The position numbers were made by a program, and so were the translations under genes. A stretch of DNA of 64,000 bases from NCBI GenBank assembly GCA_963377175.1, contig CAUJNA010002157.1:480899-544898 (forward strand), read 5' to 3'. Below the pieces are notes generated by a model, which was not told the origin of the DNA, searched no databases, and worked only from the letters and a program-made list of their open reading frames with translations. Positions within the stretch are counted from its first letter, which is position 1; every line of letters begins with the position of its first letter. Positions 11,201-20,000 of the stretch are shown piece after piece. The stretch is from Effrenium voratum (lineage: Eukaryota; Sar; Dinophyceae; Suessiales; Symbiodiniaceae).

Positions 11201-13728
11201 ATCTATTTTAGTAGGGGAACCCTCCCCCCAAAAAGGGTAACAGAGCACTACTGGCAGACCTCGACAAACAAAACAGGGAAGCAAACCATCAGCGCAAGGC
11301 GCGCAAAGGGCAGGAAACAAGAAAAGGGAAAACGGCAAGCCAAACATCTCGCTTCTCGCTCCTCGCTCGCCCCAAAGAAGCAAAGTGGAGTGCAGTGGAC
11401 AGCCAAAGGTCCAGCCCAAAGAACGCTGAGCAAGAACCTGAAGGTCAACCTGATTTCCAGAATCAATGTACCCTTGGTTCATGAAGGGAGCGTTTTTGAA
11501 GCAAGCCATCTTGACAAGTCCCCACGTAGGCCATACGAAGCATTGATGAGGCCCTCGGCTCTAAAAAGGCCTGCCACCTTGTTTCTGACGGCCTCATTAC
11601 TGGTTCAATCCAGATTCCCATTGCCCAAGGAAGCCAAGGGCTCCGGATCGTAGAGGCTCCTGTACCCCAAGACGATTTTACATGTCACGGTCTGGGGCAT
11701 GGCGACACGTGTGCCAAGTGAAAAACCCACAACTCCCCGCTATTTGCCGGAATGCATGGCAGTTGCCTCAACTCGACTCCTTGCTGCCCTGCAGTCCTGA
11801 CTGAAAGGACAGTCCAAGCCATCGCATCATTAATACGCATCAAACAAATCAAAATATCATGCCATCCAAGGATAGATCCATCAACACATCGCACCCTTCA
11901 GCTGAATATGAACCATGGTCCCATTCACTCATGTCTCAACCAATTCGATCTCTCTTCACCGGCCTTCTCCCACACGCCGTCGGATGCCAGAATCACCGCA
12001 CTGCCCAATGGGAGCCTTGCGGTCAGCACGCCGTGTGACTTTGTAACTCGCCACCCATTTTCTGCGTCATAGTCACGCAGGTCTTCCAGCAAAAAAACTC
12101 GATGTGGGCGCTTCTGTTTTAGGCGGTACCCCTGGTTGGGTGGGTTCAAAAGGGAAACCACAGGGAAAATCACCATTTTGGGGGGTCCCCTCAAAAAAAG
12201 GACACACCCTGTAAGCCTTCAGCAGCTTTAGGCATCTGGCTGTGTGCAGGTGTGGATCGACGGCTCGCTGAGGACGCCCACCGCACTGGCCTCTCAGGGC
12301 ACCCATCCCTGCCCGGCCCAGCCACAACTGTTCTTTACACGAGGGAAACCACACAATGTAGATGTGGTACCCTCCCTATATAAATATAATGCACATACAC
12401 ATATGCTCGCGTGTTCGGCGTGCTTGTGTATGGGCACTCTCCCACACGGAATCCACCAAACGGGGTCCCGTTTGGACATGGTCCAAACCAGGACCCCCAG
12501 TCAGCCAACATGTTAGTGGGAAGGTCTAGACCTTGGCATGGTCCAGCGGACTCATCACTTGCTCGTTGGGTCCGCAAGTGGAATCGACACTGGAAGCTCG
12601 CGCCCACTAAAGAGTTGGGTGCACCGGTTAGGAAACCATTGGGTTGCTTTCTCCAGGTTCCAAAATGGGTATTGGCGGCATTGGAAGCCCCATGTCCCGA
12701 AAAACATATTATCTAAAAGCAACACCATGCAACACCTGTGTCTGGAGGCAATTCAGAGGATACCTGACTTGGCAATACATTGAAGGTTTCTCATTTGGAG
12801 AAGTCATGATGGCCCTAGGTTTTTGCCACATGTTCCGTTCACCAAGAAAACCAAGGAAAACGGTAACACCCCGCTGAATGCATGAGGACCCCTCTCCCTA
12901 TACTTGGATTAGGCTCAGGGACTGTCCTCTACCGCTTTGCTCAAGTGAGGCAATCCAATGCGCGCTTTCACCGCTGGCCGCCCTGTACATGTCGCGACGC
13001 TCAGGCGCTGGCCTGGCGGCCATGGCCCAGTGGTAAAGTGTCAAGCCCTTCATCTGGGTGTGGCTCAAACATTACACAGGGGCAAACCGCAGGAGTTTTG
13101 GTCCATATTTCCGCACGGTACCGGCTTTTTGAGCCACAGCCTTCTTACCATAGGCGTCCTTTTTGGTTGATTTGGTTGAAAAATAGGGGGCCCTGGTTTA
13201 CCTGGTGGTTCAATCATCTACCAGGGCCATCTATTTTTACGAACAAAGGACACCTAATTCTGCATCTTGCGTTGATGCGACCCCGGCTTCTCAAGAAGGT
13301 CAGGAGTTCCAAGGTTCCGAAAAGGGGACCCAAAGATATTGCTAAATGGTGACCCCAAACTAATCAACCTGACAGACCATAGAGCAGCGTTCCTTTCCCG
13401 CAAGGATGCCCACCTCCCAAGCCCTCCCTGGGTCACGCCGAATAGCAACCGATTCCTCCCACACTGACATTGCAATCATGAACACACACACACACACACA
13501 CCCAGAATGTGTTTCTCCCTATCCGACAAATTGCCCGCACCTCCAAAAGCAATGAAGGCCGCAAAAAAGGGGTAATTATTTGACTTGAAGGGAACCTCCC
13601 CTCCAAAGCCAAACAACAATGGAAGTAGCCCACCGGGATGAAACACACGGGGCCGGACTGGGCGCCTCCACTGCGGGATGTTGGTCCAACTCCAGATTGA
13701 AGCCAGAGAGGTCGTCCAGCGTGCAAAC
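8159..13728 (-). CDS. PP2C-type protein phosphatase, C-terminal exons, gene span (partial)
   Basis: Exons at 12.0, 11.1 and 8.2 kb join in phase to AVILASDGVWEK, VTPQEAAAI... and ARSRWILAGGDVDDITA. These are the C-terminal motifs of metal-dependent Ser/Thr phosphatases (PP2C/PPM): ASDGvWe and GG.vDDITa, whose aspartates bind the catalytic metals. A further candidate exon is at 13.7 kb. The N-terminal half, with the R..MED and DGHGG motifs, is not seen, and there is little room for it because the transporter ends at 14.03 kb. The gene may therefore be 5'-truncated, rearranged, or joined to the transporter. Substrate unknown. Confidence 0.65.
9123..9172. repeat. Imperfect hairpin TAAGCCTTAAT...ATTAAGGCTTA
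   Basis: A 50-bp near-palindrome; the inner GCCTGAT/ATCAGGC also pairs. It resembles the end of a foldback element but no longer terminal repeats are seen. Confidence 0.65.
9749..9841. mobile_element. Short TIR element, family A, with ACCT flanks
   Basis: Starts GGGTGTGTTGTTCTTTGG and ends CAACAAAAGCCACACCC. It is 93 bp and flanked on both sides by ACCT (9745-9748 and 9842-9845), a possible target duplication, which reads AGGT on the other strand. Confidence 0.7.
10889..10996. mobile_element. Short TIR element, family B
   Basis: Ends ATGGCCGTGGCTCAAAAAA and TTTGAGCCATACCCAT; the interior shares CCAAAATGGCAGCCTGGTAAATGGAAC-like sequence with 17138-17244. Confidence 0.6.
11049..11105 (-). CDS. 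PP2C exon: helix after ASDGVWE
   Basis: Nineteen codons, VTPQEAAAITSAALKLHEE, after CTGGCAG|G, with a GA donor after GAG. In PP2C the ASDGvWe motif is followed by ..s.qEa...v, which this matches. Confidence 0.8.
11964..12000 (-). CDS. PP2C exon: ASDGVWE motif
   Basis: The peptide AVILASDGVWEK holds the metal-binding Asp of PP2C. The donor is GC (AAG|GCCGGT) and the next exon continues VTPQEA. The upstream edge is unclear: the frame stays open to about 12085. Confidence 0.8.
12104..12209. mobile_element. Short TIR element, family A, divergent
   Basis: The right end CCCCTCAAAAAAAGGACACACCC matches family A in reverse orientation and the middle carries the family's AAAGGGAAACCAC; the left terminal repeat is degraded. 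Confidence 0.5.
12250..12297 (+). CDS. Exon-like segment on the opposite strand (VWIDGSLRTPTALASQ)
   Basis: Sixteen codons after GTGTGCAG on the plus strand, GC-rich. It lies where a PP2C gene would need its GG.V..G...pGLA.SR segment, but on the wrong strand. It could be chance, or a small inversion. Confidence 0.2.
13055..13142. mobile_element. Short TIR element, family B
   Basis: Ends GGGTGTGGCTCAAAC and CTTTTTGAGCCACAGCC. It directly abuts the foldback element at 13151. Confidence 0.5.
13151..13256. mobile_element. MITE-like foldback element
   Basis: Ends TAGGCGTCCTTT and AAAGGACACCTA are imperfect inverted repeats, and the pairing continues inward through CCCTGGT/ACCAGGG, so nearly the whole 106 bp can fold into one hairpin. 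No coding capacity. Confidence 0.7.
13481..13502 (+). repeat. (AC)n microsatellite
   Basis: Ten uninterrupted AC units; other short dinucleotide runs are at 43097-43112 (AC), 43131-43147 (AT), 46789-46807 (GT), 52000-52021 (AT) and 56870-56891 (AT). Confidence 0.85.
13666..13728 (-). CDS. Exon, possibly PP2C (LELDQHPAVE)
   Basis: Twenty-one codons in phase 0 between CTTGCAG|G and a GC donor (GAG|GCGCCC). The tail FNLELDQHPAVE resembles the PP2C Lt.DH.P..e.E segment. Its phase matches a splice from the last transporter exon. A real exon is likely; its family is less sure. Confidence 0.5.
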
Positions 13729-14030
13729 CTGCAAGCCCGGTCTACCTCCTTGGGGCAGCTGAAATCATAACTTTGACAACAAAGCGTCGTGGATGCTACA
13801 ACAGCAATAATTTCGGGATTCACCAAACGACTGCCTCTTCCGGGGTTCTTTATATAGCATCTTCAAACATCCCCGTATCAAAGGAACCTCAAAGGAAACT
13901 CACTCCAACCGGACCCCACAGAAAATTATTTGTATCAAACCAAAAACATGTTTTTCCCGTGAAACAGATTGGCTGTGACTTGTGTTTTTTGTAACGGACC
14001 CCTGAGTGCTGCTCCTTCCCGATTTCCCTC

Positions 14031-14084
14031 TCAAGCCTGGCGCTTGACCAGATTCCAATAGTAGCCCTGCTTCGCGAGGAGCTC
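14031..14084 (-). CDS. ABC transporter exon: C-terminus and probable stop
   Basis: After GATAG|G it reads ELLAKQGYYWNLVKRQA followed by TGA (14031-14033), a normal ABC ending (eLl...g.Y..L). The CAG before the last Ala codon is followed by GC, the commonest donor in this gene, so the exon could instead splice on in phase 0. Confidence 0.88.
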   Translation of the reverse strand, partial: ELLAKQGYYWNLVKRQA

Positions 14085-17000
14085 CTATCACTCAGAGCCC
14101 TGGTTGGGTTCCATGTGACAATCGAAATCTGATAAAGTGGTCTACCCAAAGTCCTCACCTTTTCCCAAAAGGGAGGATTGCCGCACCTGTTCATGGTTGG
14201 GACTGTCCCTGACCTTCACTTTCACCGTTGGGTGGGAGCAAACCCCAAGGAAGACTACGCAGGGTGATTGGCTCCGCCAAAAGGGGCTCCACCAATTTCC
14301 CGGGCTTAAGTCTTAAGTCTACCTTGGGGTGATGAACAAATGGACACGTGGGTTCTGCTCCCGCTCCCCGCATAGTTACAAAACCCACGCGCGCGGGGGA
14401 TTGGGGGGATCCAACCCCAAGGGGTGCTACACGTTGCCTGTGGACAAACGACGGTTTCGTATGTAACAACAGTTTGAGGGCCTCAATAATTTGGCTCTTA
14501 GCATCATGTTTGAGCACTTAAGCCCTTATAGTACGGAAGGCGCTGGAACTCAGCAACGCCTCACCAGGAATCAGTCCTTTGGAGTGCCGCACTCCACAAC
14601 CACGCCATCTCGCATGCAAACGATGCTGTGAGCATTGCGGATGGTACCTGGTCACAAGGCTCCAGTTCATGTCCCAACAGGGCTGAAAGCTGTGTCAAAC
14701 CCTCCCAAGCAAAGAATCGACCTGAAGCTGGGCAAAATTGCGCACCACTGACTGTACTGCTTGTGGCAACCCACTGTTCCCTCTACCGACGTTGGGCGCT
14801 AGGTTGCAGGTCAGCCCCAGGCATGGAAAATGGGGGCTGCATGAAACAATCCTGCCGAAGAGAGCGAACACACCTGTCAAAGCAATCTTTCTCAATTTAG
14901 AGAACCCACACCTCAGCAACGTTTCCTTGCTTTCTCACATGTTTTCCCTGAAACAGCAACCAAAAAGAGTCCCCATTCGAAGGCTTTACTGCAACAAAAT
15001 CAAACCGCAAGCAACCGAAGAAACAAACAATCCACCCGGCGCACTCAAGCGATGGGCAATCACCAGGGTAGTTTTGCCCACCATGACCGTGTCCAGGGCG
15101 TCCTGGACTTAGTCAACGCTCAGCCCGAAAAAACCTATGGCCGCCCATGGCCAATCGGATTACCCGCAACAATGAACATTTTGATGGTGAAACGGGGAAA
15201 TGAATGAACACCCAAAAGTGCTGAAGGGAAGAAAGGATGGTTAAGTCTAGCAATGAATCTAAGGAGTCAAATATGTTGTGTCAGGTGTAGATATCAGAAC
15301 AACATATGCAAACGCAGAAGTAATTTCGGGGCCTCGCATTCGATACACATGGGAGTTCCATTCACTCGTTGCAAAGCCTCACAGTTGACCAAACATTCTA
15401 GGGGTTGATTGTTTGTCCATTCTTTTCAACCATCGTTCTTTTCAAAAACCGGATCTGTTTCCCCTGGGTTTTTGATGGTTTCCTGAAAAGAATCGGATCC
15501 CTGGAAAGAATGGAAATGGAAGGTACCCCGAGAAACATGGGCCGATTTCCCTTCGGCTGAAACCACAAGGCCATCTGGACCTGAGGCCACGCTTCGTAGC
15601 CCGGGAAGGCGTATGATCAAATTTGATAAATGCAACTGGAAAAACCAACACCGAAGGTACGTGTCACCTGGAGTTCGGGAGAGACGAAACACAAAAACTG
15701 CTTGTGTCATGACATGAGTAGATTGAAGTATGAATCATTTCAAGGAATGTGCCCGCAGCATTCTCAAAAAATAATCATCCATCCAGGCTCCTACCAATTT
15801 TTGATTTTTCAGGGAAACCAAACGAAACCAACTGCGTTGGGGCATTTAAACTCGCGGAACCACCCGACAAGTTTGCTCCTGCACAGCGCCCTCAGCTTCG
15901 GCGTCCAAAGCGCTGGTCGCCTGCTTAGGGAGATGACCGGGGGAAACCGTCAACCAAGCGAACACCAAACCCATGGAAACTCGGTTGCTGTCTGCTCCCT
16001 TGCTAAAAGTGTTTAATTTTTAGTGGTTTAATGGAAAAATAAACAACCATTAGTTGGCAAAAAGTTAAAGTCCTAACATCCAAGCAACATGCACCAAAGA
16101 AAAACCCATGGAAACACCACATCAAACAACCAAACCACCAAGCCACCAGGCCACCAAACCACAGAACCCCAAGTTTGGACTAATTATATCTAAAAGCTAA
16201 AGGCGATTTCTGCTGGGTGGAACCCTTGAAGCACGTTCAGCTGCGAGATTGCTTTGCATATCAAGTGACTCACTTGCGGATGGAATCGACTGAGCATTCC
16301 AGGGCAGCAATACTGCCGTGGCTCGACCCCGACATTTCAGCGGAGACAGGCTCGCTAGAGGTCTCATGGGTACACGTCGGGGCTCCCAACATGACCACTA
16401 CAGCCACGTCTAAACTGTTAACGCCTCTTCATTTGTCAACATCCAATCAGAACCATCACTAGCATGAAATAACATGGGGGCGACCCCCTTTGGTGCACAA
16501 ATGGCTTGACCCCCCCGGCCAGACGTCGGCCTGGGGAATCCTCGAAGAGTTGCGTACACAGATTGACTTTGTGAGAGGATCGACTCTTAAGGCGAACGCA
16601 AATAGATAGACTCCTGGAGGATCTCGAAATCCTTTCGCGAGGTCCCTGGATTGTCCCTTCCAAAGAATTAAAGTCCAAAGGCAATCTCTGTCAGCGGCCA
16701 TGGGGCACAAGGACATCCCCCATTTGCCCTCTGGTTGATTGACCTTGAAGAGAAACCCACACATAGAAGCGGTTTTTTGGGGCTCCAACATCATCAGATG
16801 TCTTCCTTACGTTTGTTTCGGGTGTCTTCCCGATCGGGTCGTCTCATGCAGAAACTAAGATAGCTGTCCCAGGGGTCAGGTCTGAAATAGCTTCACATCC
16901 CCACACGAACAAACCTCACCCAAAACCTGCTAGTTGAGTTCAAAGGACCCCCCACCCCCTCACAAAGAGAGTTCCTCGAGTATAATGCATCTTTCAAAGA

Positions 17001-20000
17001 TAGAGATAGCCTGATAAACAAGAGAGCAATTCACACATTCAGGGGACGCCATTCAGGTTTTCCGCACAACTAGTTTTCCAGTGTTCTGTCCCCCCAAAAC
17101 AAAACGCGGGTGGAACACACCCAATGGCGTACCAATATGGCTGTGGCAAAAAAATAGGTAGCCAAAACGGAACCCTGGCAAATGGAAACATGGACTAAAA
17201 CCTGCGGTCCATTTCCTGTTGGTTTAATTTTGACCCATACCCATTTAATCATAGCTGATAACAGGCATGCTACTCACGATCTGCCAGGCTGAATAGGGGT
17301 CTAGGAGAAACAACAACTTCCCCATCCGCTTTTGATTTGGTCGTTATTCACCCAGTCCAATTTGTTCGGTCACTTGGGGGCCGAGGGGTCCACGTGCCTC
17401 GTCCAGGACCAGGATCCGGGGCTTGCAGATCACGGCGCGAGCGATGCTCAGGCGCTGCCTGGCTCGTTTGGCCTCATAGAGGATGCGTCCGTTTCATTTC
17501 CCGTTGCATGCAACTGTCCCAACATCTTGATTGCTGTTGACCCCCCTGCAAAAAGTTTAACTTGTTGGAGGTTTCGTGGAAAACACCTTTATTTTCCAAA
17601 CACTTAAAGTCTGAAGATCCAACCCAATAGCCATCAAGACATGGGTACCCTCAAAAATAACATGTCCCAAAGCAACCAACAAAGAGTAGCCTGATGTACC
17701 CTGCCCCACACAAACCTTAAAAATAACAGTTCTAGATTAATTTCCCTCAAACAGACATCACTGAAACAAAAACAAACACAACACATTCTCAGAAAATATC
17801 CCCCAAAAGCAACTAAAACAAACACCCTTACACGAACCTGCCAACCCCCCCCCCCCCCTCCCCCACAAACAAAAACAAAACAACAACACGCAGCAAACAA
17901 CAAACTCCATCAAAAACGGAGCCTGGGACTCATCAACCCTTAGTTTATTAGTACGGGGTTGTCCTCTTTAGAGGGGGAACCTTCACCTTTAGGGGAAACA
18001 CCATCCTTGCATGAACCTTGCAATTGGGTTCAAAGACAGCAAACAAATACACCAGCGCCACCTCACAAACAGCAAAGTTCGAAAGCTCCTATAGATTCAA
18101 GGGTTACCGGTTTGGGGCCCAAAAGGAAACAACAAACCGTCCAAGTGCGCTGCTCGCACATTTTCACGCTTGAACAGCCACACTGCGGATGCAACGGATG
18201 TAAAACCCCAAACTGACCGATCAAATTCTTCACCCCCCTCTGCGTGTTAAAGGGGCCTTTCACAAAGCAGCCAAACAGAAACACAACAGAGGGAGAAGGT
18301 CATGGGGAACCGTTGTATACATGCAAACCATGACAGTTGCGCTTTTAGCGCCACTGCCAAGTAGATTGGTAACCGCTGCTGTCATTCCATCCTCCCCAAC
18401 CGGACCAGTTCTGCCAGCTGCCTTGGCTCCAATGCTCACCCTCGCGGGCGGCGGGAGCACTTTGATCGGCATAGCGAGCGGCATTGCGAGCGAGGTGCTT
18501 GGTGCTCTCGTTCTTTGAAAACTCAACTGAGTTTCGGGCATATCGCTCGTTCTGGCTGAATATCCAGTCCATTTCGTGGCGGAGGTCCTCGAGGGAATTG
18601 CTTCGCAAATGGATGATGCCATTCCAACATCCAATGCTGCGAGGCTTGTCCTGCTCGGAGACAACATTCACAAAAGCCCGTGGACTGTATGGCATTCCCT
18701 GAAACATGATGATCCAACGGGAACTGAGTGCATCCTGCAATTCGCTGGGCAAAAACTCCACCTCCGTCTTTATGTACGCGAGCCTTGCGATTCGCGACTC
18801 AGAAGTTGATCCAAGGCCAACTCCAAGAGTGCGCTGGGCTTGCGACTGCTTTGGAGCAGCCAAGACGAGGTTTGCACACAACTCCATGCGGAGTATATCC
18901 GCATCCCGACGGCCCACTTCAAGCATACGAACCCTGTATTGAAGGTCGAGTTCATAGCGATCAAGTAGAGAGTGGTAGCCGTTCTTCAGGGCGGACTTGT
19001 GCTTCTTCCGGGCCTCCTGAATGACAGCACTGTCCGGGGAGTTCAGGCCACGAAGGATGCTACTCCGATCCTCCTCGCGGAGGTCAAAAGTTCCCACGGA
19101 TGCCAAAACCTGGGCTGTGACATGGGTGCTGAGGCCCATCTTCTTCAGCAAATTGGAACGCTGCACAAGGTAATTCTTTTGCTGCTCTCTCAACAGGCGA
19201 GGATTGAGGGGTGACAACTGCCCACATGATGTGCAGTGGACCTGCCCCTCGAACACACTGTTGTTGCAAACCGGGCACGTGGCGACATTCAGCTCAACGT
19301 TCTCCATTGGATTGAAAGTCTTCTGTCTCTTCGCTTCCCCTTGCGGGGCGCGAGGAGACGCCACATTGGTGCGGGTTGTAGCAATGCGCTCCAGTGCTGT
19401 GGACCGATCATCAACCACGGCTTGGTCACGCTTCATCCCCTGGGGTTCATCCTCAGTCGCCTCAGCTGGTGCACCTGCATCCGATTGCTCGGAGCGAGTG
19501 TACCATACATCGCCATTTGTAGCGTCCAATACAGAAATAATCGTGTAGTTGGGCACCTTGTCGCGCGTGAGGACGCCATCGCTCTCTGTCTTGAAAAAGC
19601 AAAGCCCTGCGCGAATGGCCATCCTGAGGTCGATCTGTATTTCCAAGGGCTTGTTAGCGCGTACACCTGAGATGTAATTTTCGTTCGTGCTCGGAATGTC
19701 AGCGAAGAAAACGTGAGGTCTGCCTGTCTCGTGCTGGTCACCTCCTCCTGGAAGCAGTCCGTTTCGCATAATGTTGGCGAAGTTCCGCTTATCGGTGCGA
19801 TGATAGAGCACCGTAGGAGGGTTGCTGCAGACGTTCCAGCCAGACCAGCGCCCGAGGTCCGTCCCCGGGTTCACGTACCACTCCTTCGCGATGCCGGAGT
19901 CGTCAATTTGGAGCCAGTCCTCATGGCCTTGGGAGGCCTTGATCTTGAAAATCCAATGAGAACAGGGGACGTCTCCGCACCGGCTTGCGTCCGGGCAACC

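Larger units (their letters stand above)
15921..17397. other. Transporter intron between Walker B and D-loop exons
   Basis: Holds family D copy 3, a family B element and duplicated segment copy A. Nothing else recognised. Confidence 0.5.

Noticed and set aside
13010..13080. A-box-like TGGCCCAGTGGTAAAG, and a minus-strand GQRLSVA reading
   Set aside because: No B box follows, and the ABC-signature-like reading is short, out of order and without Walker B. The true signature exon is at 17.4 kb.
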